Under the pieces are notes generated by a model, which had not been told where the DNA came from, searched no databases, and worked only from the letters and a program-made list of their open reading frames with translations. Below are positions 5,973 through 13,429 of a stretch of 33,593 nucleotides of DNA, piece by piece. The stretch comes from Thermoplasmata archaeon. Its GTDB lineage: Archaea; Thermoplasmatota; Thermoplasmata; Lutacidiplasmatales; UBA184. The stretch is taken from assembly GCA_030037265.1 (NCBI GenBank), contig JASHRQ010000046.1, positions 1 to 33,593 on the forward strand, written 5' to 3'. The stretch's first letter is position 1. Every line of letters starts with the position of its first letter. Made by a program: the position numbers and the translations under genes.

Positions 5973-8402
5973 TCACGCCGCCGGATCGCGGGCGGGTGCC
6001 GTCGCGGTGGCCCGACGTGCCCGGAGCCGGAGGTACAGCTCCAGGTACTCGAGCCCCTTCTTCGCCGCGCGCTCCGCGCCGGTCGGCAGGTGCTGGTCGA
6101 ACCGCTCCCGCACCGCGGCGGGCCGGTCGAGGCCCAGGCACGGGATCAGGAACTCGTAGACGATCGGGAGGAACGACGTGCCGCCGAGGAGCTCGCCCAG
6201 CCGCTGCTCGTTCTCCACGAGCCAGCGCCACACCGTCTCCTGGTTGCCCGGGAGCCGGGCCGCCTCGAACGCCGCGAACGGGACGAGCTGGAACGGCATC
6301 TCGCCGCGACCGGCCCGGGCGAACAGCTCCGCGACGAGCGCGCCGCCGGGAAGCGAGCCGAGCGCGCGGACCATCAGCGTCGCCTCGGCGTCGTTCCCGC
6401 GCCGGAGCCGCTCCCAGAGCGGCTCGACGGCCGCCGCGCCGCGCGCCCGGGCGAACGCCATGGCGACGGGAAGCCGGACGTCGGGGTCGATCCGGTCGAG
6501 GTCGGGGTACCTCGCGGCCAGCCGCTCCGCGAACTCGGGGTCGAGCGCGAGCCGGCCGCGCAGGATCCCCTCGCGGGACGACCGCTCGAGCTCGCTCTCG
6601 CCCGGCCGGCGGGCGAGTCCGAGCCGGTCGGCGTGGAGGCGGAAGAACGTGCGGTACATCTCCGCGAACTCGGGGTCGTCCCGCAGCGCGATCAGGAGGC
6701 GGCCCAGCTGGCCGGAGACGCCGCGCGCGACCAGCGGGTCGGGGTCCCTCGCGGCCCGGTCGACGAAGCGCCGGTAGAGCGCGAAGTCGACGTCGCCCGA
6801 CAGCAGGAACGCGAACAGGTCCTCGAGCACCGCCCACCGCTCCGGCGGGGAGAGGGCGTCCCACCGGGCGAGGAGCCGGTCGTACGTCCCCGGGTCGTAC
6901 CGCACGCGGTAGAAGCCGAGCGCCCCCTCGTTCAGGAACAGGTCGGCTCCCTCGGGCACCGTGAGCGTCGCGTCCGGCCCGGCCAGGAGGAGCCGCACGG
7001 CCCGGCCGTCGGCTCGCCCGACCAGCGGGACCGGCCAGTACTGCCGGGCGTGGCGGCCGTCGAGCGAGAACCGGCGCTGCTCCAGGTGCACGCCCCCCGC
7101 CGCGCGATGGACGATCACGACCGGGTGGCCCGGCCGGTCCACCCACCGGTGCATGATGTCGGAGACCGGCTGCTCGGCCGCGGCCTCGAAGGCGGACCAC
7201 AGGTCCTCGCTCCGGGCGTTCGAGAACTGGTACTGGGCCAGGTAGTCGTGGACGCCGCGGCGGAACTTCTCCTCCCCGAGGAACGCCTCGAGCATCCGCA
7301 GGACGCTCGCCCCCTTGCCGTAGCTGATCTCGTCGAACACCTGGTCGATCTCCTCCGGCCGCTCGACGGCGACGCGGATCGGGTGCGTGAGCGACAGCGA
7401 ATCGCCCTGGAGGGCGCCCGCGGTCTCGCTCAGGAGGAAGTCGTTCCAGATGTCCGGCACGAGCCCGGTCCGGTCGAGGATCTTGTGCGCCATGAACGCG
7501 GCGAAGCTCTCGTTGAGCCAGATGTCGTCCCACCAGCGCATCGTCACGAGGTCGCCGAACCACATGTGCGCGATCTCGTGCGCGGTGACCATCGCGATCG
7601 ACCGACGCAGGCCGGAGGAGGTGCGCTCGTCGGCGAGCAGCAGCTGCTCGCGGCTCGCGATCGCGCCCCAGTTCTCCATCGCGCCGGCGGCGAAATCCCG
7701 CACCGACACCAGGTCGAGCTTGGGGAGCGGGTACGGCACGCCGTAGTACTCCTCGAACGCCGCGAGCACCCGGCTCGCGACGTCGAGGACGTAGGCGCCC
7801 TGGGCGCTCGCCCCCGGCGGGGTCCAGACGGCGAGCCGGGCGCGGTCCCCCTCGCCCCGGAGCACGTCGAACGTCCCGACGCCGAGGAACAGGAGGTACG
7901 GGGCCATCCGGGGCGTCGGCTGGAACCGGAGGTGCTTGCGACCGCCCTCGACGCGGCTCTCGGCGACGGGGGTGTTGAAGATCGCCTCCCGGTCGGCCGG
8001 GATCGTGACCTCGACGTCGAAGGTCGCCTTCTGGTCCGGCCGGTCGAGGCCGGGGAACATCCGGCGCGCCCCGACCGACTCGAACTGCGTCGCGATCATG
8101 AAGTCGGGCGGCTGGACCGAACGGTACGGCCCCACCAGTCCGCGCTCCGAGACCTTCCCCCGGTACTCGATCTCCAGGGCGGTCGCCCCGGCCGGGACCC
8201 CGTCGAGCTCCACGGCCTGCTCCGAGGGGATCGGGGTGATCGTGAGCGGAGCGGCTCCGGCCCGGGCGGAGAGGAGCTCGAGGTCGACGGCATCGAGGCG
8301 CATCCGGGGGGCGTCGAGCTGTCCCTCCAGGCGCAACCGACCGGAGAAGGCGAGGCGTTCGAAGTCGATGTCGAGCGACAGGTGGTACGCTTCGGCCCTC
8401 AC
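5973..8402 (-). CDS. M1 zinc aminopeptidase, tricorn interacting factor F2/F3 type
   Basis: The 809-residue protein matches the Thermoplasma tricorn interacting factors along its length. Numbered from GTG 8402, it has the substrate-binding GAMENWG at 240-246, zinc site HEIAHMWFGD (HExxH at 275-279), distal zinc ligand Glu298 in LNESFA, and the FDEISYGKGASVLRM segment. A helical C-terminal domain follows. These cytosolic enzymes trim peptides released by the proteasome and tricorn. The start is set by homology: VRAEAYHLSLDID aligns with the F3 N-terminus. The open frame extends to 8840 but crosses the divergent serine-hydrolase gene and is not coding there. Family assignment is very secure; F2 versus F3 is not. 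Confidence 0.95.
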   Translation of the reverse strand: MRAEAYHLSLDIDFERLAFSGRLRLEGQLDAPRMRLDAVDLELLSARAGAAPLTITPIPSEQAVELDGVPAGATALEIEYRGKVSERGLVGPYRSVQPPDFMIATQFESVGARRMFPGLDRPDQKATFDVEVTIPADREAIFNTPVAESRVEGGRKHLRFQPTPRMAPYLLFLGVGTFDVLRGEGDRARLAVWTPPGASAQGAYVLDVASRVLAAFEEYYGVPYPLPKLDLVSVRDFAAGAMENWGAIASREQLLLADERTSSGLRRSIAMVTAHEIAHMWFGDLVTMRWWDDIWLNESFAAFMAHKILDRTGLVPDIWNDFLLSETAGALQGDSLSLTHPIRVAVERPEEIDQVFDEISYGKGASVLRMLEAFLGEEKFRRGVHDYLAQYQFSNARSEDLWSAFEAAAEQPVSDIMHRWVDRPGHPVVIVHRAAGGVHLEQRRFSLDGRHARQYWPVPLVGRADGRAVRLLLAGPDATLTVPEGADLFLNEGALGFYRVRYDPGTYDRLLARWDALSPPERWAVLEDLFAFLLSGDVDFALYRRFVDRAARDPDPLVARGVSGQLGRLLIALRDDPEFAEMYRTFFRLHADRLGLARRPGESELERSSREGILRGRLALDPEFAERLAARYPDLDRIDPDVRLPVAMAFARARGAAAVEPLWERLRRGNDAEATLMVRALGSLPGGALVAELFARAGRGEMPFQLVPFAAFEAARLPGNQETVWRWLVENEQRLGELLGGTSFLPIVYEFLIPCLGLDRPAAVRERFDQHLPTGAERAAKKGLEYLELYLRLRARRATATAPARDPAA

Positions 8403-8469
8403 CCGGATCCGTCCCGCGGCCCGGCCAAGCCGCCCGCCGTACAAAGCGTTCGCCCGCCGGACCCGGAGC

Positions 8470-8475
8470 TTAAAG
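8470..8475 (+). promoter_or_regulatory. TATA-like box for the serine hydrolase
   Basis: TTAAAG lies about 28 nt before GTG 8500 and selects that start over in-frame codons inside the divergent aminopeptidase gene. Confidence 0.6.
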
Positions 8476-8499
8476 CGCGCCGGAGAGTCGCGCCCCTCC

Positions 8500-9975
8500 G
8501 TGACGGCTCGCCGGTCCGCCCTGGTCGACTCGTCGATCCGCGCCGAACTCTCGCGGGCCCGCGTCCCCGGGTTCGCGCTCGGGCTCGCCCGCGCGGGGCG
8601 GCCCACCCTGCTCCGCGGCTTCGGCGAGCGGGACCGGGAGCTGCACCGGCCGGAGTCGGTCGATACGGTGCACGGCCTCGCGTCGGTGACGAAGTCGTTC
8701 ACCGCGCTCGCGGTCCTCCGCCTCGCCGACGAGGGCCGGCTGTCGGTCCAGGACCCGGTGCGGAAGTACCTGCCGGGATACCGCACTCCGAGGCCCGACT
8801 GGAGCCGGCGGACGACGGTCCACCACTTCCTCACGCACACGACCGGTCTGCCGCCGCTCCCCGCGCTCTACTACGAGATGGTGGACAGCCTCGCCGTCGA
8901 CTTCTCGTTCGACGCGGCGGACTACCGCCGCGCCGGGATCGACCTCCGGGAGCCGCCCATCCACACGTTCGATGAGATGCTCCAGTACCTCGCCCACGCC
9001 CGGTACCGGCCGCTGGGGCCGCCGGGGAGCGTCTTCAGCTACTCGAACGAGGCGTTCGGGCTGTTGGGCGCGGTCGTCGAGGCCGCCTCCGGCGAGACGT
9101 ACGAGCGGTACGTGGAGGAGGCGATCCTGCGGCCCGCCGGGATGACCCGGACGACCTTCGACACCGGCGTGATGCAACGGTTCCCCGAGGTCGCGACGCT
9201 CTACACCCCGGTGCGTCGCGGGACGAGGGTCCGGGTGGTGGCCGCGCCGATCTGGCACGAGTCGTCGGTCCTGCGCGCGAGCGGGGGCCTCCGGTCGACG
9301 GCGCGGGACATGCTGCGGTACCTCGAGGTGTACCGGACCGGGGGCCGGGTCGGTTCGACCCGGATCGTCTCGGCGCACGCGGTGCAGCGGATGACGACGC
9401 CGCACGTCGCGACCGAGCCCGGGAGCTACTACGGCTACGGCCTGTCCGTCACGCCGGTCGCCGGCGTGGGCACGTACGTCGGCCACGGAGGGTCCCTGAA
9501 GGGAGTCGCGTCCGCGATCGCCGTCGTCCCCGAGTGGGGGGTGACCGGCGTCGCGCTCTCGAACCTGGACGGCGCTCCGAGCGGGACGATCCTCCGCGAG
9601 GAGGTGAACCGCTTGCTCGGCCGCCCCCGCGCGGCGCCCCTGGTCCGGCGGCCGGCGCTCCGGGAGCCTCCCCGGACGCTCGGGGACCTGGTCGGGTTGT
9701 TCGGTTCCGGCGAAGGGTGGTGGCTCCGCACGCGCGTCCGTCGGGGGCGGCTCCTCCTCGACTTCCTCGGCATCGAGATCACCGGCCGGGGCCTGGAGGC
9801 GGTCCCGATCGGACCGGACCTGTTCCGCGTCGGCCGCGGCGCCGACGAGCGCCTGGTGCACTTCCGGCGCTCGCCGTCGGGCCGGGTGGAGGGGCTCGAC
9901 ATGGACAAGCGCGTCGTGCGCCGCCGGACGGAGCGGGAGTGGCGGCGGCTCCCCCGCGAGCTCCCCGTCTGGTAG
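8500..9975 (+). CDS. Serine hydrolase, class C beta-lactamase / PBP fold
   Basis: The 491-residue protein has all three signature motifs of the beta-lactamase (S12-like) family: SVTK (Ser62, Lys65), YSN (Tyr181-Asn183) and an HGG in the place of KTG near residue 328. A C-terminal domain of about 130 residues is rich in Arg and beta strands, as in long esterase or peptidase members. Archaea lack murein, so a D-aminopeptidase, esterase or similar role is more likely than beta-lactam hydrolysis. No convincing signal peptide is seen, which suggests a cytosolic enzyme. It is divergent from the M1 aminopeptidase, which may place both in peptide turnover; that is inference. Confidence 0.9.
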   Translation: MTARRSALVDSSIRAELSRARVPGFALGLARAGRPTLLRGFGERDRELHRPESVDTVHGLASVTKSFTALAVLRLADEGRLSVQDPVRKYLPGYRTPRPDWSRRTTVHHFLTHTTGLPPLPALYYEMVDSLAVDFSFDAADYRRAGIDLREPPIHTFDEMLQYLAHARYRPLGPPGSVFSYSNEAFGLLGAVVEAASGETYERYVEEAILRPAGMTRTTFDTGVMQRFPEVATLYTPVRRGTRVRVVAAPIWHESSVLRASGGLRSTARDMLRYLEVYRTGGRVGSTRIVSAHAVQRMTTPHVATEPGSYYGYGLSVTPVAGVGTYVGHGGSLKGVASAIAVVPEWGVTGVALSNLDGAPSGTILREEVNRLLGRPRAAPLVRRPALREPPRTLGDLVGLFGSGEGWWLRTRVRRGRLLLDFLGIEITGRGLEAVPIGPDLFRVGRGADERLVHFRRSPSGRVEGLDMDKRVVRRRTEREWRRLPRELPVW

Positions 9976-9977
9976 CG

Positions 9978-10460
9978 CTACGGGTTCGCGCCGTGGGCCC
10001 GGAGCCGGGCGAATACGTCGGCCCACGCCTCGGCGAACCAGCCGCGCGCGGCCTCTCCGTCGGCGCCCTCCGGCCAGCCGCGCTGCTCGAGGCGGAGCCG
10101 CGTCCGTCCCGGGCCCATCGGCTGGAACCGCACCCCGAGGAAGACCGGGTGGGTTTGGGCGGCCGCGGGTCCCACCGGGGGTTCTCCCGGCACGCGGAGC
10201 TCGAGGAGATACTCCTCCTCGAGCGCGCTGATCGGGCCGCCCACGGGCCGGTCGATCGGGCGGCTCCCCAGGGAGCCCTCGAGACGGTACTCCCCGCCGA
10301 CCCGGAGGTCGGCGGCGAGACGGCCGGTCAGCCACGGCACGGCCGCCGCCGGGTCGGTCCACCAGGCCCAGAGGTCCTCCACGGGATGCGGGAACTCCTC
10401 GATGAGGACGATCGGCTCCACCGGTGCCGCCTCTCCGGCCCCTCGAACGTCGGGGGCCAC
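9978..10460 (-). CDS. AHSA1 / SRPBCC-fold protein
   Basis: The 160-residue protein is a START-like lipid-pocket protein of the AHSA1 group: an opening strand VLIEEFPHPVEDLWAWWTDP, VGGEYRLEG in the middle, RLRLEQRGWPEG, and a long C-terminal helix with WFAEAWADVFARLRAH. Members bind small hydrophobic ligands or act with other proteins; no ligand can be deduced. The start is GTG 10460; GTG 10421 is an alternative that would begin right at the domain. No TATA box sits at the usual distance, and a small zinc-ribbon gene ends 29 bases upstream on the same strand, so the two probably share a promoter. A second AHSA1 protein is encoded at 26687. Confidence 0.82.
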   Translation of the reverse strand: MAPDVRGAGEAAPVEPIVLIEEFPHPVEDLWAWWTDPAAAVPWLTGRLAADLRVGGEYRLEGSLGSRPIDRPVGGPISALEEEYLLELRVPGEPPVGPAAAQTHPVFLGVRFQPMGPGRTRLRLEQRGWPEGADGEAARGWFAEAWADVFARLRAHGANP

Positions 10461-10489
10461 TTACGGGTTTTGGCGGCCGGCCCCGACCG

Positions 10490-10732
10490 TCAGTCGTCCT
10501 CGGAGCCGAGGATCCGGGCGCACGACAGGCACTGCACCGGACGCGACTGGAAGTCGTACGAACGGTGCGGGACGCGCTCGATGGGCGGCGGAGAGCTCGC
10601 GGGCCAGCTCTCGCCCAGCTTCGACGCGACCACCGTCCGGAGCACGTCGCCGTCTCCGCTGCACCGCGCGCACAGGTCGAACTCCCTTCCCGCCGGCGGG
10701 CCGCCGGCTCCCGTCGTCCGGAACCGCGGCAC
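10490..10732 (-). CDS. Small zinc-ribbon protein
   Basis: The 80-residue protein carries two CxxC knuckles, CARC (about residue 21) and CLSC (about residue 68), spaced as in a zinc ribbon with a long variable middle. The N-terminus is Pro/Gly-rich. The start is GTG 10732, with CTTGTAGG on the minus strand about 24 nt upstream as TATA box. It lies directly upstream of the AHSA1 gene on the same strand. I cannot name a function; DNA, RNA or protein binding are all possible. Confidence 0.6.
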   Translation of the reverse strand: MPRFRTTGAGGPPAGREFDLCARCSGDGDVLRTVVASKLGESWPASSPPPIERVPHRSYDFQSRPVQCLSCARILGSEDD

Positions 10733-10752
10733 GGGCGGGCCCAGGCCCGACG

Positions 10753-10760
10753 CCTACAAG
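10753..10760 (-). promoter_or_regulatory. TATA-like box for the zinc-ribbon/AHSA1 pair
   Basis: CTTGTAGG on the minus strand lies about 24 nt before GTG 10732. Confidence 0.45.
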
Positions 10761-10849
10761 ACCCGGTGGATGGCCCGACCCGACGGTCGTTCGCTGGCCC
10801 CCGGGCACCGGCGCACCGGGCGGCCCCACGGACCTCGCCCGGTCAGGCT

Positions 10850-10856
10850 CTTATGG
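10850..10856 (+). promoter_or_regulatory. TATA-like box for the peroxiredoxin gene
   Basis: CTTATGG lies 26 nt before ATG 10877, consistent with leaderless transcription. Confidence 0.6.
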
Positions 10857-10876
10857 GACCGAGCTAACGGGGGCCG

Positions 10877-11332
10877 ATGATCGCTGCCGGTGCGCCCGCC
10901 CCCGACTTCGAGGCCGTCACCTCCACGGGAGAGAAGCTCCGCCTGTCGAGCCTGAAGGGAAAGCCGGTCGTGCTGTACTTCTATCCGAAGTCGTTCACGA
11001 CGGGCTGCACGATCGAGACGAAGAAGTTCGCGGACCTCTCGCCGGAGCTCGCGAAGCACGGCGTCGTCGTGGTCGGGGTCAGCGTCGACGATGCGGCCAC
11101 GCAGAAGGCGTTCGCCGCCGACTGCCACGCCGGCTTCCCGATCGTCGCGGACTCGGACAAGAAGATCGCGGAGAGCTACGGCGTGCTGGGCACGTTCAAG
11201 ATGGCGAAGCGGGTGACCTTCTTCATCGACGCCTCCGGGAAGGTCGACGAGGTCGTCGAGTCGATGCGGCCGGGACCGCACACCGAGCGCGCGACGGAAC
11301 GGTTCCTCACCGGCGCCCCGACGAAGGGCTGA
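10877..11332 (+). CDS. bcp: Peroxiredoxin, PrxQ/Bcp type
   Basis: The 151-residue protein is a thiol peroxidase of the PrxQ/Bcp group. It contains PKSFTTGCTIE with the peroxidatic Cys44 in the PxxxTxxC frame, plus the expected RVTFFIDASGKV strand. The resolving Cys that often follows five residues later is absent (Thr-Lys there); the only other Cys is Cys83 in the next helix, as in the subgroup with the resolving Cys in helix 3. It would reduce hydrogen and organic peroxides in the cytosol using thioredoxin-like donors. The GNAT gene starts 18 bases downstream on the same strand and is probably co-transcribed. Confidence 0.95.
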   Translation: MIAAGAPAPDFEAVTSTGEKLRLSSLKGKPVVLYFYPKSFTTGCTIETKKFADLSPELAKHGVVVVGVSVDDAATQKAFAADCHAGFPIVADSDKKIAESYGVLGTFKMAKRVTFFIDASGKVDEVVESMRPGPHTERATERFLTGAPTKG

Positions 11333-11350
11333 GCGAGTCGGGCCGGCACC

Positions 11351-12088
11351 GTGAGCCCCGCGGGCCCTCGAGCTCGCCAACCCCGGAGCGGGCCCCGGGC
11401 GGGCCGACGAGCTCCGCCCGGCGCGGCCTCGCCCGGTCGCTACCGGTTGCGTCGGGCCACCGTCCGCGACCTCGCCGTCCTGACCCGCCATCGGCACGCC
11501 ATGTTCGCCGAGATCGGCGGCGTCACGGACCGCATGCTCCGCCAACACGACCGACGGTACGCGCGCTGGGCCGCCGCGCGGCTCTCGACCGGCGAGTTGG
11601 TCGGCTTCGTGGCCGAGACCCGGGACGGCGCGTCGGCGGCGAGCGGATGCGTCTGGTTCCGCCCCGACCAGCCCCGTCCCGGGCAGCCCCAGCTCGTCGT
11701 GCCGTACCTGCTCTCCATGTACACCGAGCCCGGGCACCGCCGACGGGGGCTCGCGCGTCGTATCGTCCGGGCCGGCGTACGACTCGCCCGGGTGAGGGGC
11801 TCGGCCCGGGTGGAGCTCCACGCCGCCCGCGCGGGGCGTCGGCTGTACCGGAGCGAGGGGTTCGCGCGGACGTGGGAGATGCGACGCTGGCTCCGCTCCC
11901 TCCGCGGACCGGGTCGGCGGCCTAGGCCGGCGGCGGGCCGGGAGGAGGCGGCGGGGGGTAGTACGACGGGGAAGGAAGCGGGGTCGCGACGGCGTAGCTC
12001 GGGCCGGCGGTCGCCGGCAGCTGCGCGAGCGTGGACTGGGCTCCGATCAGCACGAGGATCGACCCGACCACGCTCGCGAACGGGATGA
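11351..12088 (+). CDS. GNAT-family N-acetyltransferase
   Basis: Residues 30 to about 185 form a GNAT domain: YRLRRATVRDLAVLTRHRHA at the start, LLSMYTEPGHRRRGLARRIV carrying the R/Q-x-x-G-x-A acetyl-CoA loop, and ARAGRRLYRSEGFA at the end. The substrate is unknown. The first 28 residues are Pro/Arg-rich, so the true start could be later than GTG 11351. The last 55 codons are Arg/Ser-rich and lie antisense to the proline-rich end of the convergent membrane-protein gene, giving a tail-to-tail overlap of 167 bases. That tail has no family equivalent. The gene follows the peroxiredoxin closely. Confidence 0.82.
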   Translation: MSPAGPRARQPRSGPRAGRRAPPGAASPGRYRLRRATVRDLAVLTRHRHAMFAEIGGVTDRMLRQHDRRYARWAAARLSTGELVGFVAETRDGASAASGCVWFRPDQPRPGQPQLVVPYLLSMYTEPGHRRRGLARRIVRAGVRLARVRGSARVELHAARAGRRLYRSEGFARTWEMRRWLRSLRGPGRRPRPAAGREEAAGGSTTGKEAGSRRRSSGRRSPAAARAWTGLRSARGSTRPRSRTG

Positions 12089-12758
12089 TCATGAGGACCG
12101 CGCCGACCTTGAACAGGTCGTTGTGGTAGCGGGCTCCGAGCCTCCAGATCCCGACCAGCGTCCCGATGAATCCGACCAGGGCGAGGATCGCGGCGAGGAG
12201 GATGAGACCCACCACCCCGAGCAGCCCGGCGACGTTGACGCACGTCGTCGCGTTCCCTCCCGCCGGGGTCGAGGCGATGCAGTTGATCGTCGGGATCAGG
12301 ATGGCGAAGAGCGCCACGAACGCGAGCACCGCCAGGGCGACCCCGATCATGGCCAGGAGGGCGAACGTGGGCGTGGTCGAGAACCGGGGGTCGTGCGGCC
12401 GGAGGTACCGGAAGCCCCCCCGGAAGAACCCCAAGGACACCAGGTCGATGATGAAGCCCAGCACACCCAGCAACAGGACCAGGACGACCGCATCGGTCGC
12501 GACATGGACGACCGCGCCGGTCGTGACGAGACTCACCGGGAGGGCGCCGGTCAGGTCCAGTACCTCGAAGCCGAGCGAGAGCAACGCGCCGACCACCGCG
12601 ACCAAGGCGCCGTTCCGGACCCCGAGGATCCCCAACCCATCGGTGGCCTTCGACGGGGCCACCCCGACGGGCTCGGCCGCGGGGTAGCCGCCCGGGGGCA
12701 TCCAGACCGGGGGGCCCATGGGCGGGGGCGGCGGCGGAGGCGGGGGCGGGGCGGCCAC
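11922..12758 (-). CDS. DUF973-like membrane protein with proline-rich ends
   Basis: The 278-residue protein starts with a run of ten prolines after MAAP-type residues, then MPPGGYP repeats. Five or six hydrophobic segments follow (about residues 50-240), and it ends in a second proline/tyrosine-rich tail. The core GLGILGVRNGALVAVVGAL and the segment order recall archaeal DUF973 proteins. Function is unknown. The proline-rich cytoplasmic tails suggest protein-protein contacts. GTG 12758 is supported by AAATAGG on the minus strand 27 nt upstream. The 3' end overlaps the convergent GNAT gene. Confidence 0.78.
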   Translation of the reverse strand: MAAPPPPPPPPPPMGPPVWMPPGGYPAAEPVGVAPSKATDGLGILGVRNGALVAVVGALLSLGFEVLDLTGALPVSLVTTGAVVHVATDAVVLVLLLGVLGFIIDLVSLGFFRGGFRYLRPHDPRFSTTPTFALLAMIGVALAVLAFVALFAILIPTINCIASTPAGGNATTCVNVAGLLGVVGLILLAAILALVGFIGTLVGIWRLGARYHNDLFKVGAVLMIIPFASVVGSILVLIGAQSTLAQLPATAGPSYAVATPLPSPSYYPPPPPPGPPPA

Positions 12759-12781
12759 GATAGGCGCCGGACGGGGGTGGA

Positions 12782-12788
12782 CCTATTT
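12782..12788 (-). promoter_or_regulatory. TATA-like box for the DUF973-like gene
   Basis: AAATAGG on the minus strand lies 27 nt before GTG 12758. Confidence 0.6.
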
Positions 12789-12902
12789 CTATGCACTCCC
12801 GGCCGCCCCGCTCCGCGGGCGGCATCCTCGAGCGGCCCCGCCGGCCGACGGCAGGCCGAGTGCCGCGCACGGATACGCATTTTTACCCTTCGCCCGCGAG
12901 GA

Positions 12903-12910
12903 TAGATATA
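12903..12910 (+). promoter_or_regulatory. TATA-like box for the Roadblock/LC7 gene
   Basis: TAGATATA is the most AT-rich stretch between 12780 and 12990. Transcription from it would give a leader of about 55 nt, long enough for the G-rich site before ATG 12988. Confidence 0.45.
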
Positions 12911-12987
12911 CGTCCTCTGCGGTCTAGTACGTCAGTGAACGCCGGACGTCGGGGGTGCGGCCCCGACGCGCGGTGGGGGGTTTCACG

Positions 12988-13359
12988 ATGCTCGCCGACG
13001 TGCGGGTCTATGCACCGATTCCCGAGCTGAAGTCCCGGCTGGACGCGATCGCCGTCGCGCTCGTCTCGGAGGACGGCCAGATGCTCCAGAGCGCCCTGCC
13101 GACCGGCGTCTACGCCGACTCGTTCGCGGTCATGTGCGCGACGATCGTCGGCGCCGCGGCGACCGTGAGCAGCGACCTGAAGCGGACGCCGCCCGACCAC
13201 ATCGTGATCCGCGGCCCGGATTTCACGACCATCCTGGCCCGGTACGACCGGTCGCGCCTCCTCGCGACGGTCGTCGGCCCCGGCGCGGACGTGGAGAAGG
13301 TCGTGGGGCTGGTGGACGAGTTCATCGTGACGTACCGTCCGCCCGAGACGGCCCCGTAA
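12988..13359 (+). CDS. Roadblock/LC7-domain protein
   Basis: The 123-residue protein is a single Roadblock/LC7 (MglB-like) domain: an opening helix IPELKSRLDAIAVALVSEDG, the strand and helix FAVMCATIVGAAATVSSDL, IVIRGPDFTTILARYD, and the final helix. Such proteins dimerise and often serve small Ras-like GTPases; no GTPase gene is in the window. ATG 12988 is preferred because it begins just before the domain and has a G-rich stretch (GGTGGGGGG) upstream. GTG 12955 would add 11 residues with no family match. Confidence 0.82.
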   Translation: MLADVRVYAPIPELKSRLDAIAVALVSEDGQMLQSALPTGVYADSFAVMCATIVGAAATVSSDLKRTPPDHIVIRGPDFTTILARYDRSRLLATVVGPGADVEKVVGLVDEFIVTYRPPETAP

Positions 13360-13429
13360 TTCCCCCGTCGACCTCCCGGGGTCCGGTGCGCCGGAAACCT
13401 CATGGAGGCCGTCCGCTGGGTCCCTCCCC

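Noticed and set aside
7936-8499. N-terminal extension of the serine hydrolase
   Set aside because: It is antisense to the M1 aminopeptidase, and the promoter at 8470 points to GTG 8500.
6090-8975. A 961-codon open frame on the plus strand across the M1 aminopeptidase
   Set aside because: It is antisense to a gene with complete catalytic motifs, and its composition (Arg, Glu, Pro, His) is what GC-rich complementary codons produce.
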